Assembly: GCA_021776795.1 (NCBI GenBank)
Contig: JAJFFC010000030.1
Coordinates: 62,001-126,000 of the forward strand
Source: Planctomycetota bacterium
GTDB lineage: Bacteria > Planctomycetota > UBA1135
DNA: 64,000 bases
Direction: 5' to 3'
Numbering within the stretch: position 1 is the stretch's first letter; each line of letters begins with the position of its first letter. Of the stretch, positions 1 to 8,795 are shown piece after piece. Position numbers and translations under genes: made by a program. Below the pieces are notes generated by a model. The model saw nothing but the letters and a program-made list of their open reading frames with translations. It had not been told where the DNA came from and did no database searches.

Positions 1-38
1 GTGACCAAGTCGTGCCCGAAGGATTCCGGCTTGGAGCC

Positions 39-1949
39 CTAGAAGCGACGGAACTTCTGGCCGGGGCGGTTGCCGCCCTTGTTGAAGGGGCGCTTGCCAC
101 CTTTGTGGTGGCCGCCGAAGCCTCCGCCGTGGCGTGGACCATGATGGCCACCGCCTTCGCGGCGTGGGCCGCCTGGCTGGAAGTCTTCTTCGCGCTCTTG
201 GCCAGTGACCTTGGCGATGTCGAGCTGCTGCCCGCACACGCGCGCGCGCCGGAGGTCTTCAAAGATTTCGTGAGGCATGCCTTCGGGCAAATCGACCGTG
301 CTGAAGCCTTCGTAGATTTCGATGCGCCCAACATGCTTGCCTTCAAGGCCGGCTTCGCCAGTGATGGCGCCAACAATTTGCCCTGGGCGCACACCATGGT
401 GATGGCCGACGGCAATGCGGAAGCGCTCCATGCCTTGCTCCGTGGATGGACCGGGCATTGGTTTGCGCTCGCGGCGCGGTTCGCGGTCTTCATAGCCACC
501 CCGACCGCGATCTTCATAGCGGTCACGGCCTCGGCCTTCGTCGCGGCGCTCGGAGCGGCCACGGGCTTCATCGCTGCCGCGCGTCTGGCGATAGCTGGTC
601 ATGTCGGCAAAGTCGACATGCAGCGGGCGATCCTTTTGCGCCATGGCAGCAAGTGCACCAGCCACATCTTCTAAGGGAACGCCAGCCGACTCTGTGAACT
701 CACGCACCAGATTGCGGAAGAACTCGGCGTTGTCGTCGTTCATGGCGGCGGCAATCGTCTCCTTGAAGCGAGCGACGCGCATGTCGGTGATGTCTTCATT
801 CGAAGGCATCTGCATGGGTTCAATTTCGGCGCGAGTGGCGCGTTCAATCGATCGCAGCATGCGCTTTTCGCGCGGCGTCACGAACAAGATCGCCTGACCC
901 TTGCGGCCTGCACGCCCGGTCCGCCCAATGCGGTGGACATAAGACTCGGTGTCGTAAGGGATGTCGTAATTGATTACATGGCTGATGCGGTCGAGGTCGA
1001 GACCTCGTGCGGCGACATCGGTCGCGACCAGAATGTCGAGCTTGCCGGCCTTGAAACGGTCGACGACGCGCTCTCGTTGCGCTTGTGCTAGCTCGCCACT
1101 CAAAGCGGCCGAGGCATATCCGCGCGACTCCAATCGTTCGGCGACCTGGCTGGCGGCAATTTTGGTACGGACGAAGACAATCATGCCGTCGTACTCTTCG
1201 AACTCGAGAAGACGGGCCAAGGCCTCGAGCTTCTGGTTGCCATTCACCACGCGGAAGCGCTGGGTAATGGTAGTGGCGGTTTGGGTCTTGACCTTAATCG
1301 TGACCTCGGCTGGGTCGGTCAAGTGCTCCTGCGCAATCCGGCGGATTACCGAAGGCATGGTTGCTGAGAACAAAGCGGTGCGGTGGCCCGAGGGCAACTG
1401 CTCGAGAATCCATTTCACATCGTCGATGAAGCCCATGCGCAACATTTCGTCGGCTTCGTCGAGGACCAGAGTTTTCAGTGCTTCCAGCTTTAGTGAGCCG
1501 CGCCGCATGTGATCCATGACGCGGCCAGGAGTGCCAACCACGACGTGAACCCCGCGCTTGAGTGGACGCAACTGCAGGTTGTAGGACTGTCCGCCGTAAA
1601 TCGGCAGGACATTGAGCCCTGGCATGTGCTTGGCATAGCGCTCAAAGGCTTCGGCCACCTGAATCGCGAGCTCACGGGTAGGAGCTAACACCATCACCTG
1701 CGGGGCGTTGGTGACTAGGTCCATCTGCTGCAGCAGTGGCCACGCAAAGGCGCCGGTTTTTCCGGTTCCGGTCTGGGCCTGGCCGACGACATCGCGGCCA
1801 GCGAGCAAATGAGGCACAACTTGTGCCTGAATTGGGGAAGGAGTCTCGTAGCCTGAGTCGGCTAGAGCCTTCAAAACGGGTCCAGAAAGGCCAAGCTCCT
1901 CAAATGTAGGCAGAGTGGGCTTGTCGCTGAGTTCTTGTTCGGTCATCAA
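39..1949 (-). CDS. deaD: DEAD-box ATP-dependent RNA helicase with DbpA-type RNA-binding domain
   Basis: An ATP-dependent RNA helicase of the cytoplasm (CsdA/DeaD type, ribosome assembly or cold-stress RNA remodelling). All core motifs are visible in order: Q motif (GYETPSPIQ), Walker A AQTGTGKT, PTRELA, TPGR, DEAD, SAT, then the second RecA lobe with ATDVAARGLD and HRIGRTGRAG. After the core (about 370 residues) comes an Arg/Gly/Asp-rich stretch at about 455-500. A DbpA/CsdA-like RNA-binding domain follows (about 508-580, RFRIAVG...GRIEIYEGFSTVDLP), and then a Gly/His/Arg/Lys-rich basic tail. At 636 residues the length fits DeaD better than the shorter DbpA. Two adjacent Met codons make the exact start uncertain by one residue. 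The family is certain; the specific RNA substrate is not. Confidence 0.95.
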   Translation of the reverse strand: MMTEQELSDKPTLPTFEELGLSGPVLKALADSGYETPSPIQAQVVPHLLAGRDVVGQAQTGTGKTGAFAWPLLQQMDLVTNAPQVMVLAPTRELAIQVAEAFERYAKHMPGLNVLPIYGGQSYNLQLRPLKRGVHVVVGTPGRVMDHMRRGSLKLEALKTLVLDEADEMLRMGFIDDVKWILEQLPSGHRTALFSATMPSVIRRIAQEHLTDPAEVTIKVKTQTATTITQRFRVVNGNQKLEALARLLEFEEYDGMIVFVRTKIAASQVAERLESRGYASAALSGELAQAQRERVVDRFKAGKLDILVATDVAARGLDLDRISHVINYDIPYDTESYVHRIGRTGRAGRKGQAILFVTPREKRMLRSIERATRAEIEPMQMPSNEDITDMRVARFKETIAAAMNDDNAEFFRNLVREFTESAGVPLEDVAGALAAMAQKDRPLHVDFADMTSYRQTRGSDEARGRSERRDEGRGRDRYEDRGRGGYEDREPRRERKPMPGPSTEQGMERFRIAVGHHHGVRPGQIVGAITGEAGLEGKHVGRIEIYEGFSTVDLPEGMPHEIFEDLRRARVCGQQLDIAKVTGQEREEDFQPGGPRREGGGHHGPRHGGGFGGHHKGGKRPFNKGGNRPGQKFRRF

Positions 1950-2039
1950 AACGGGTTCGGAGCATTTCCGAACCGCCCATTCTAACAGGGTTTAGCCATC
2001 TGGCCTCAGGGAAATGAAGGGGCCTGATACCCTATTGCC

Positions 2040-3467
2040 ATGCGTCTTTTCACCCCGTCGCGAATCCCCGTGCTGCTGCTGGCAGGCCTCGGATCCTTGA
2101 CCACCTTGGCAAGCGCCCAAGAGCCTGAGCCACGGTCCAAGCCAGAGCCACACCGCTCTCCTGCCACGCCACAGGCCGATCCTGGCCTGGCCTTTGCCCC
2201 GGCTCCCATCGAAATTGATGGGTTATTGGCCACACCCATTGATATCCACAAGGTGATGGCGACAGCTGTCTTTGACTTGGAGACCGTCAAGGCCAATGCC
2301 ACGGCCGAAATGCACTTTGTCATGAGTGCGACCGGCATGCCGATCTTCGACCTGCGCCAGGACATCGTGAAGGTCTGGCTAGATGGGGTAGAAATCGACC
2401 CCGCCACCATGGCCGCACATGATTTCGGTCCTGGCGCATCCACCATGCGCATTTTGGAGCGCACACTCGAAAGTCAGTCCGAGCATGTTCTGCGCTTCGA
2501 GTACCCCTTGCGCCAGCCACAATCGCGCCAGTCGGATCCGATTGGCTGGGGAGATTTGAACACCCTGACCTGGGATTTCTTCTTCTCAGATTTGAATCCG
2601 GGCCGCTACCTCGAGATGTGGTTCCCCTCGAACCTGATTTACGATCAGTTCCCGTTCTCTCTGGAGCTGCAGCTGATGAATGCAGCTAGCAAACACCTGC
2701 TCCTGACCAATGGCGCGGTGGAAAGGAAGGGCGAGCACCACTGGCACATTGTGTTCCCAAAATACTTCACGCCTATCTCGCACATGCTGACCGTGGTCCC
2801 CGCCGCCGATGTCGATACCGGGGAGAAAACGATCACCACTCCAGATGGTCAGAAGATCAAGCTAGAAGTCGCCGTACGCAAAGATGCCGGCGCCACCGTC
2901 AAACAGACCATCAAGATGACGGCCGACGCAATTAACGAGTTCACCGAAAGCACCGGCCCTTGGGTGCATGGTCCGCGCTGCGTGGTTTATGTGTGGCCCG
3001 GTAGTCGTTCCATGGAATACAACGGTGCAACCACGACCTCCATCGATGCGCTTGAGCATGAGCTGTTTCACAGCTGGTATGCCAGAGGCGTGAAGCCCGC
3101 CGACCAAAACACCGGTTGGATGGACGAAGCTTGGACGATGGTGAACACTTCGCGAGTTAAGAAATCTTGGCTTGATCAAGAACCAACTAGCCCAGTCCAG
3201 CTGTCCTTTGAGAACCCCTGGAACCGCACGACTCCTGGCCTGTCCTATAGCTCTGGCGCGAAGTTCTTTGCTCAACTCATGGGCCGAGTGGGTGTCGAGG
3301 AATTCCGCAAGTTGATGGCCGACTTCTACGTGAAGCATGCCTTGCAAGTGGTGTCTACCGAAACGCTTCAGGACTTCCTGATTCGGGAAACTGGCGATGA
3401 AGGTATCGAAGCCATGTTCTCGCGTTATGTCTACGGCAAAAACGTCGAGATTCCTTCTAAGGGTTAG
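2040..3467 (+). CDS. Secreted M1-like (gluzincin) metallopeptidase
   Basis: A zinc metallopeptidase with a Sec signal peptide (basic start, hydrophobic core, LASAQ cleavage region), so it probably acts in the periplasm or outside. The zinc site is H340-E-L-F-H344 with the third ligand E363 in WMDEAW, which is exactly the HEXXH-x18-E spacing of M1 aminopeptidases. SMEYNGA about 15 residues before it resembles the GAMEN substrate motif. The first 200 residues fit the beta-saddle domain of M1 enzymes. At 475 residues it is shorter than full M1 aminopeptidases, so the C-terminal helical domain is missing or reduced. It fits the peptide-degrading gene content of the window. Exact substrate unknown. 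Confidence 0.85.
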   Translation: MRLFTPSRIPVLLLAGLGSLTTLASAQEPEPRSKPEPHRSPATPQADPGLAFAPAPIEIDGLLATPIDIHKVMATAVFDLETVKANATAEMHFVMSATGMPIFDLRQDIVKVWLDGVEIDPATMAAHDFGPGASTMRILERTLESQSEHVLRFEYPLRQPQSRQSDPIGWGDLNTLTWDFFFSDLNPGRYLEMWFPSNLIYDQFPFSLELQLMNAASKHLLLTNGAVERKGEHHWHIVFPKYFTPISHMLTVVPAADVDTGEKTITTPDGQKIKLEVAVRKDAGATVKQTIKMTADAINEFTESTGPWVHGPRCVVYVWPGSRSMEYNGATTTSIDALEHELFHSWYARGVKPADQNTGWMDEAWTMVNTSRVKKSWLDQEPTSPVQLSFENPWNRTTPGLSYSSGAKFFAQLMGRVGVEEFRKLMADFYVKHALQVVSTETLQDFLIRETGDEGIEAMFSRYVYGKNVEIPSKG

Positions 3468-3495
3468 CACTCTGAATCTACGTTACAATCTTTCC

Positions 3496-3750
3496 ATGCG
3501 CACTCTCTCGATGCTTTTGATGGCAATGGCTCTAGTGGCTTTGCCTGCCTGTTCTAGTGGGGAAGAAAAGCCCGCTGATACCGGAGTGAAATCCACTCTA
3601 GATGATGTCACCAACGGAGCAGAAAATGCCTCGAAGGATGTGGCCGAGGCCATTTGCTGCGGTGGCGCTTGTGAAACTCCAGCTGGTTTCTGCTGCTCCG
3701 ATGGCACCTGCCATGGTGGGCATGACGAGTTGCCGGTGTACCAGCCTTAG
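3496..3750 (+). CDS. Small Cys-rich lipoprotein
   Basis: An 84-residue predicted lipoprotein. The start chosen is the ATG followed by a short n-region, a hydrophobic stretch and a lipobox LPAC around residue 18. An upstream in-frame extension would bury the signal peptide and is rejected. The C-terminal third carries three Cys-containing clusters (ICCGGAC, GFCC, GTCHGGH), seven Cys and two His in about 25 residues, which could bind metal or form disulfides. It lies 28 bases after the M1-like peptidase and may share its transcript. It ends just before a strong hairpin terminator. No family recognised. Confidence 0.7.
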   Translation: MRTLSMLLMAMALVALPACSSGEEKPADTGVKSTLDDVTNGAENASKDVAEAICCGGACETPAGFCCSDGTCHGGHDELPVYQP

Positions 3751-3770
3751 TCCGATTCCTCCCGGAAACG

Positions 3771-3804
3771 AAGAGCCCAAGCGAATCGCTTCGCTTGGGC
3801 TCTT
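3771..3804. terminator. Bidirectional hairpin terminator
   Basis: A perfect 15-bp inverted repeat with a 4-base loop (arms 3771-3785 and 3790-3804, loop TCGC). It sits between the convergent Cys-rich lipoprotein gene, which ends 20 bases before it, and the minus-strand gene ending at 3822. There is no long T run, so it may work with Rho or simply as a strong stem in both directions. Confidence 0.8.
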
Positions 3805-3821
3805 GTCGTGTTTGGCTTGGA

Positions 3822-4319
3822 CTAGAGGCCGATCCGATTGGAAAGCGAGGACAGTAAAACCCCACCAGCGCCATACACATCGAGACTGATGGTGTTACTG
3901 CGCTCGAGTAGATCTGCGGGGAAGGCCACGAGCCATTGATTCTGTGAATTCAATTCCACAGCAAGTCCGTTGAGGTTGAAGACCACTCGCTGCAAAGCTT
4001 GGGGTGCGTACATTTCCCCCGGCAGTGCCGGGATGTTTTGCAGATGAAACTCCGTTTGCACCTGGCCGTGGGAAATCGTGCGCGTGGCTTGGACTGCAAT
4101 GCCTAGGGTATTCTGCTCGAAGCCCACCGAACTTGGGCGCTGAGGCATGCGCATGACCTCGCCCTTGACGGGATTTTGTAGGGCTTGCAGCGTTTCGGTT
4201 TCTAGTGCGGCAAGATCTGGGGAAGCCGCCATCGGCTCATGTGCTTGCGCCACCGAGAGAAAGCCAAGCGCCGTTGCGGCCATTGCCAGCAGTGAGAAGA
4301 GAATGAGTTTTTGCTTCAT
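3822..4319 (-). CDS. Hypothetical secreted protein
   Basis: A 165-residue protein with a clear Sec signal peptide (Lys-rich start, hydrophobic core, AQA cleavage site near residue 26). The mature part is short and rich in beta-prone sequence (LQRVVFNLNGLAVELNSQNQWLVAF), without Cys or a catalytic motif. It begins 2 bases after the stop of the upstream gene (4322-4780), so the two are almost certainly co-transcribed and may be co-exported partners. I do not recognise a family. Confidence 0.65.
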   Translation of the reverse strand: MKQKLILFSLLAMAATALGFLSVAQAHEPMAASPDLAALETETLQALQNPVKGEVMRMPQRPSSVGFEQNTLGIAVQATRTISHGQVQTEFHLQNIPALPGEMYAPQALQRVVFNLNGLAVELNSQNQWLVAFPADLLERSNTISLDVYGAGGVLLSSLSNRIGL

Positions 4320-4321
4320 GA

Positions 4322-4780
4322 CTATTTACTGAGAGTGGTGCTAAAGGATTGGGATTGATCCACGCCTTGGTCGTCTTCCATATGAATCGTGACTCTGCCG
4401 GCGAAGGAATGGTCTTGCCCATCTTCCAGGGCATTTTGGATGGCATCTTGGACACCGGTACTAAAAGACCCACTGGTTCCTGTGACATTGACCCCTGCGG
4501 TGCCCTGGGTGCTCGTAAACAGATCCACTGGTGGTGGAACAACACGCCCATCAATCACTGCCGTAAGTGTGATGGAGGTAATCGTCCACCCGTTTTGATT
4601 GGTGTGCGCGGACATGGACCCGGTGCGCACCTGGCCAGAGCCGATACAGGCCTCGCCATTGTTGAGGTGGAAGTCGACCTGGTCGCTATGGAAACGGACG
4701 TCATCCATACTGGCCCAGCAGCACATCGGCGAAAGCGTACTGCCAACAACGAGCGCTAGATTTAAGAAAAGCTGATTCAT
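4322..4780 (-). CDS. Hypothetical secreted beta-rich protein
   Basis: A 152-residue protein from the ATG at 4780, preceded by an AGGAG ribosome-binding site four bases upstream. A TTG start 21 bases earlier has no such site. It has an N-terminal signal peptide (NQLFLNLALVVGSTL...CCWAS). The mature part is rich in Thr, Ser, Gln and alternating hydrophobics, as in a beta-sandwich, with nothing catalytic visible. It is the first gene of a two-gene unit with the secreted protein at 3822-4319. Family not recognised. Confidence 0.65.
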   Translation of the reverse strand: MNQLFLNLALVVGSTLSPMCCWASMDDVRFHSDQVDFHLNNGEACIGSGQVRTGSMSAHTNQNGWTITSITLTAVIDGRVVPPPVDLFTSTQGTAGVNVTGTSGSFSTGVQDAIQNALEDGQDHSFAGRVTIHMEDDQGVDQSQSFSTTLSK

Positions 4781-4839
4781 GAAACTCCTGGTTAAGGGCA
4801 AAGGCAGACCATCTGCCCTGCATTCAGGAGACGGATAAT

Positions 4840-5838
4840 TCAGCTCTGCGGCACAGAAGAATCACTCAGGCCGGCAATCGCTTGCAGGAAGTCATCGCCT
4901 GCCTGCAAGCGCAAAAACTCCTTGCGCTGCTCCTCGGCGGCAGGGAGCATGGCGCCCTTGACGAGGGCCTTAAAGGCCTGTTTCAGCCTTCCCAGGGCCT
5001 GATGCGGTGTCGCGCCCCGCTCCAGCATGCGCCGCTCATAGTCGCCCATCCACGACACGATTTGCGCCACGCCCATTTCGATCTTAGGTAGCTCGGCCAA
5101 GCGGCGCGCGTAGTCGCGGAAAATCCACGGGTTGGCCATCGCGCCGCGGCCCACCATGACGCCATCGCACCCGGTTTCCGCGAACATACGGGCAATATTT
5201 TCTGGCGAGTTGGCGTCACCATTGCCATAGATCGGCAAACTCACGACTTTGCGAACCCGACGCAAGCGCTCCCAATCGGAAGGGTCGCTATAGCGGTCGG
5301 CGCGCAGGCGTGCATGCACCGACAGCACCGATGCGCCGGCTTGCTCCACGCGCTTGGCAATGTCTTCCAGGTCCCTGTCATGCTCAATCCCAGAACGGAT
5401 TTTGGCAGTGACGGGAATCGGACAAGCCTCGACCACCGTGCGCACCACCCGTTCCAGCAGCTGCGGATCAGCCAACAGCGCTGAGCCAGCGCAATGTTGG
5501 AACACTCGCGGCGCAGGACAGCCGAAATTCAAATCTACAAAGGCCGCGCCAGCTTCAGCAGCAAGCACCGAGGTCTCGGCAATCGCATCGGGCTTGTTGC
5601 CCATCAACTGAATCCCCACCTGCACCAGCCCCGCGCGATCTTGCTGCGGCGGCGGACCCAACTCCTTGCGCAAAAACTCCAATGGCAAGGGATGGTCGGT
5701 CACGCGCAAGAATTCCGTACACGCAGCGCCCACCGTGCCCGGTCCATTTTCCTCCAAGACCAAGCTACGGAACGAAGCATCGGTCACGCCCTCCATCGGC
5801 GCGAGATACAACGGCGGGTCAAAGCGCAGTGCGCTCAC
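4840..5838 (-). CDS. dus: tRNA-dihydrouridine synthase (Dus family)
   Basis: An FMN-dependent enzyme that reduces uridines in the tRNA D-loop. The TIM-barrel start is typical (LYLAPMEGVTDASFR), the catalytic cysteine is C107 in NFGCPAP, and VTAKIRSG, VHAR and YGNGD then GVMVGRGAMANPW give the phosphate/FMN-binding signature. The C-terminal helical tRNA-recognition part is present. 332 residues is normal. The start is GTG at 5838, overlapping the stop of the glyoxalase gene (GTGA), so it is probably translationally coupled. Which Dus subgroup (A, B or C) cannot be decided by eye. Confidence 0.93.
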   Translation of the reverse strand: MSALRFDPPLYLAPMEGVTDASFRSLVLEENGPGTVGAACTEFLRVTDHPLPLEFLRKELGPPPQQDRAGLVQVGIQLMGNKPDAIAETSVLAAEAGAAFVDLNFGCPAPRVFQHCAGSALLADPQLLERVVRTVVEACPIPVTAKIRSGIEHDRDLEDIAKRVEQAGASVLSVHARLRADRYSDPSDWERLRRVRKVVSLPIYGNGDANSPENIARMFAETGCDGVMVGRGAMANPWIFRDYARRLAELPKIEMGVAQIVSWMGDYERRMLERGATPHQALGRLKQAFKALVKGAMLPAAEEQRKEFLRLQAGDDFLQAIAGLSDSSVPQS

Positions 5839-6209
5839 GAGCTACTTGGCTTCTCCAAAATCTCGATGTCATAGCCGTCGGGATCATGCACGAAGACATA
5901 CTTTGAGCTCATCTCGGGTCGACTCTCGCGCGACCACCAACCCTGCTTTTCAATTTCGGCTTTCACTGGAGCAAGGTCATCAACATATAGCGCGATATGC
6001 CCAAACTGATTACCCAGCTCATAATCACGTCCATCGTGATTGCAGGTCAACTCCAGGAAGAAGTGTCCCGATTCATCGGTCAGGAAAACCAAGGTGGCTT
6101 CGTCGCCGATGTCATGCCGCCGCGTCTCGCGCAGCCCCAAGAAGCCGGTGTAGAAGGAAAGCGAGCGCTTCAAATCGCGCACGCGAAGCATGGTGTGAGC
6201 CAAGCGCAT
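5835..6209 (-). CDS. gloA: Lactoylglutathione lyase-like VOC protein (glyoxalase I)
   Basis: A 124-residue vicinal-oxygen-chelate fold protein with two beta-alpha-beta-beta-beta modules. The four expected metal ligands are all present: H5 (RLAHTML), E53 (FFLELT), H71 (FGHIALYV) and E116 (IEILE), as in bacterial glyoxalase I. This supports isomerisation of the methylglyoxal-thiol hemithioacetal in the cytoplasm. The thiol cofactor is not evident from sequence. It is the first gene of a two-gene unit with dus. An 18-base divergent gap separates it from the SDR gene. Confidence 0.88.
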   Translation of the reverse strand: MRLAHTMLRVRDLKRSLSFYTGFLGLRETRRHDIGDEATLVFLTDESGHFFLELTCNHDGRDYELGNQFGHIALYVDDLAPVKAEIEKQGWWSRESRPEMSSKYVFVHDPDGYDIEILEKPSSS

Positions 6210-6227
6210 GATTTCCTATTCTAGGAC

Positions 6228-6977
6228 ATGACTCTTCCCGACCTCACCGGCCGTGTGGCCGTCATCACTGGAGCTAGCCGCGGGCTCGGCGCGGCGATGG
6301 CCAAGGACTTTCAGGCTCGTGGCATGAAGCTCGCCCTGTGCGCTCGTGGCGAGTTGCCCCTTGCCGATGGGCCGGATGTTCTCACTTCCCGCCTCGATAT
6401 CGCCGACGAAGCGGCCGTTCGTGCCTTTGCCGATGCCGCCGCCGCCAAGTTCGGCCGCATCGACCTGTGGATCAATAACGCCGGGGTGCTCGAGCCCGTC
6501 TGCGCGGCGCGGGACCTCACTACCGAAGCCCTACAGAGGCACTTCAACATCAATGTATTTGGCGCGCTTTACGGCTGCCAAGCCATGCAGCGGCATGTCG
6601 CCAGCCACGATGGAGAGGGGGTCCTGATCAACATCAGCTCCGGAGCAGCCTGGGGTGGCTACGCCGGTTGGGCTGCCTACTGCATGGGAAAAGCCGCTCT
6701 GGACCGGCTCAGCGAAACGATTCAGCTGGAAGAGGCCGCTCAGGGTTTGCGTACCTATGCGGTGGCCCCAGGAATCATTGATACCGGCATGCAGGCGACG
6801 ATTCGCAGCTGCACCGAGGAAGTCTTTCCGATGGTGGACAAATTCCACGAATACAAGAATAATAACTTGTTTAATGAGCCGGATTTTGTCGCGGAGCACC
6901 TACTCCAGCTCGCCTTTGACCCGGATGACGACCGCAGCGAGGTCGTTGTCCGTCTACCGGCCCAAAAGGAATCCTAG
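6228..6977 (+). CDS. Short-chain dehydrogenase/reductase
   Basis: A classical 249-residue SDR, NAD(P)-dependent oxidoreductase. The Rossmann motif TGASRGLG lies at 14-21, NNAG at 83-86, the catalytic Ser at 137/138, and Y151-x3-K155. After the first strand the sequence is LALCARG; an Arg here often goes with NADP(H), but this is weak evidence. The PGIIDTGM motif follows the active site. Substrate unknown. It is divergent from gloA with a very short shared upstream region. Confidence 0.88.
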   Translation: MTLPDLTGRVAVITGASRGLGAAMAKDFQARGMKLALCARGELPLADGPDVLTSRLDIADEAAVRAFADAAAAKFGRIDLWINNAGVLEPVCAARDLTTEALQRHFNINVFGALYGCQAMQRHVASHDGEGVLINISSGAAWGGYAGWAAYCMGKAALDRLSETIQLEEAAQGLRTYAVAPGIIDTGMQATIRSCTEEVFPMVDKFHEYKNNNLFNEPDFVAEHLLQLAFDPDDDRSEVVVRLPAQKES

Positions 6978-7060
6978 ATAGGGGAGAAAAACTGGAACCT
7001 TTGGGCTCCTAGCGCCATCCTAGTTCACCCCCGCACCTTCCAACCTGCCTCCCTACACGC

Positions 7061-7882
7061 ATGAAAACACTTCTTCCGCTTTTGGCCATCCCCGCGCTGG
7101 CCTTTGCTCCCCTCAACCCTGACACGTCCGGCCCATACACGGATAGCCACGGAAAAGTTTGGAATCGCCTTCCGCAGGTCACCGATTTTGCCGCTGTCGC
7201 CGATTTCGACGCCGCAATCGGTCATGAGGTCTTTACCACCCGTAACGGCCATCAGTTCCAGTTTGACCGCGCCATGACCCCGGCCGAGCAAACGCAAGCT
7301 CTTGCCGATCAGCTCATCGCCCGCGCCGCCCAGCCCTATGGTGGTTCTGGTGGAGCGATTCGCAGCGTGGTCACCGTCAACCACCCGGTCGACGAAGAGT
7401 TCCGCGGCCTTTACGCCACCACTGCTGCCCTGAAGACTGCGGTCCTTGGTGAAGTTGCGGTTTGCGACGCGGCCCTTAACTCCAATTGGGGTATCGACTT
7501 TGTGTCTCAGTCCGGCAATGCCTGGGACTCCAACGACAGCGCCGACATTTCCTCCTTGCTCGACGAAGCCTTCAATGAGCATGGCTACAACGGCAAAGAC
7601 ATGATGATTGCCCTGTCCAACGACCCGACGCCCAGCAGTGCGATTGGCATTGCTTACATTGGCCTTCCTCGTCAGTTGACTAAGAAGTATCTGGGCTTTG
7701 AAGGTGAGATTATGCAGCACGAAGCTGGTCATAACTACACCCTGCAGCACTGCTGTGACCTCAGCTGCATCATGTACCCAAGCTTGATTGCCTCCAACCT
7801 CGGTTCCTTCCACAACTACAATGAAGGCTGCAGTGGTCAGAACCACTCCAGCGTCATGAACGCCCAGAAGAACCGCTACTAA
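7061..7882 (+). CDS. Secreted metzincin-like zinc protease
   Basis: A 273-residue exported protein (signal peptide ending near AFA). The zinc site is H220-E-A-G-H224-x5-H230, the three-His metzincin layout. A Cys-rich turn and the candidate Met-turn M238 (SCIMYPS) follow closely. The usual Gly in the middle of the motif is Thr here, and the spacing to the Met-turn is unusually short, so this is an atypical metzincin. Cys residues around the site (HCCDLSC, EGCSG) suggest disulfides. About 160 residues before the motif look like a mixed alpha/beta catalytic domain. Its stop overlaps the next gene by one base (TAATG). Confidence 0.75.
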   Translation: MKTLLPLLAIPALAFAPLNPDTSGPYTDSHGKVWNRLPQVTDFAAVADFDAAIGHEVFTTRNGHQFQFDRAMTPAEQTQALADQLIARAAQPYGGSGGAIRSVVTVNHPVDEEFRGLYATTAALKTAVLGEVAVCDAALNSNWGIDFVSQSGNAWDSNDSADISSLLDEAFNEHGYNGKDMMIALSNDPTPSSAIGIAYIGLPRQLTKKYLGFEGEIMQHEAGHNYTLQHCCDLSCIMYPSLIASNLGSFHNYNEGCSGQNHSSVMNAQKNRY

Positions 7883-8775
7883 TGGCGCAAGCCCTGTTGG
7901 GCCCCATGAAGACGGAGAGCCTTTCGAGGTTCTCCGTCCTTTTCCTTGCACTGGCAGCCGCTTTGCCAATGTCTTGCAGCGATGCCGATCCGTCTTCTAC
8001 GCAAGGCGCCGGCAAAACCGCACCGCTTACGCAAGGACAAGCTGAGGAAGGCCTGTCCCTCGATGGCGATTTGTTGTGGGAAACCGCAGCGTTGCCGGCA
8101 CCCAAGAGCATGACCATTGCTGGAGCTGTCGTGCCGCCAATGGTGGTGGAGGGCTATCTGGAGTCACCGTGGACGGAGTTTTCTGGGCTCGGCCAAGATG
8201 GTCGCAGTCTAGAGGACATCACGGCAGACTTTTATGCCGACGGTCACGAGCGTTTTGGTGAGTTAGTGCGCGGCGTGTTACTGCTGCGCGAAGCCGAATC
8301 GCAGTTCCCCGAACTCGAAGCCGATGAAGTCGGGCACTTCCGCGAGCAAATGCTTCGAGCTGCCGGGGAAGCCGTTTTCGACGCGATTGAGCGTCGTTAC
8401 GGTCCGGAAGGGGTGACCGCACATGTCGAGCGTCGCCTGCGATTGACCAAGCTCGAAATCGTATTTCAGGAGTTCGCTCCCGAAGTCACAGATGAGGAGC
8501 TGTACGAAATCTACGACCGCGAGGTCCTCGCCAACTTGCCTGAGAATAAGGCCACGATTGAAGGGGTCGATGTCTCCTTCGCCGCAATCGCTCCGAAGCT
8601 CCGAGCCCCCCTGCAGCAGAAGAAAACGCGCCTCGAAATGGAACGGTGGATTGACGAGCACATCGGTGGTGTCGAGGTCGTGGTGGAGCTTGCCAGCGGA
8701 CGCGTATTGAAGTGGACCGAGGAGACTCCAGAGCCTGCCAAGACTGGCTCTGCCGCAGCGGCGGAATCGAACTAG
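7882..8775 (+). CDS. Exported protein of unknown function, possibly chaperone-like
   Basis: A protein of up to 297 residues with an N-terminal export signal (FSVLFLALAAALPMSC) followed by Ser/Thr/Gly-rich linker. It could be a lipoprotein at that Cys, but the lipobox is poor. The rest is Glu/Leu/Arg-rich and helical (residues about 100-260), somewhat like the N-terminal helical part of SurA-type parvulins, with no PPIase core seen; this is only a suggestion. The ATG at 7882 overlaps the upstream stop. A second ATG at 7906 gives a more ordinary signal peptide. A strong hairpin lies inside the first codons (see 7911-7938). Confidence 0.55.
   Translation: MAQALLGPMKTESLSRFSVLFLALAAALPMSCSDADPSSTQGAGKTAPLTQGQAEEGLSLDGDLLWETAALPAPKSMTIAGAVVPPMVVEGYLESPWTEFSGLGQDGRSLEDITADFYADGHERFGELVRGVLLLREAESQFPELEADEVGHFREQMLRAAGEAVFDAIERRYGPEGVTAHVERRLRLTKLEIVFQEFAPEVTDEELYEIYDREVLANLPENKATIEGVDVSFAAIAPKLRAPLQQKKTRLEMERWIDEHIGGVEVVVELASGRVLKWTEETPEPAKTGSAAAAESN
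7911..7938 (+). terminator. Terminator-like hairpin inside the start of the next gene
   Basis: An 11-bp stem (one G-U pair) with a 6-base loop, followed by CTTTTCCTTG. It resembles an intrinsic terminator for the metzincin gene, yet lies within the signal-peptide codons of the following reading frame. It may terminate part of the transcripts or hide the ribosome-binding region of the ATG at 7906. Confidence 0.5.
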
Positions 8776-8795
8776 GTCTGCTACCTTGGGCGGCG

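Noticed and set aside
12-674. 220-codon plus-strand ORF at the left edge
   Set aside because: It lies opposite the helicase C-terminal Arg/Gly-rich tail, and its low-complexity Ala/Phe product is explained by that tail.
7025-7969. 314-codon minus-strand ORF opposite the metzincin gene
   Set aside because: The plus-strand frame has a signal peptide and an HExxHxxxxxH zinc site; the minus-strand product has neither start signal nor known motif.
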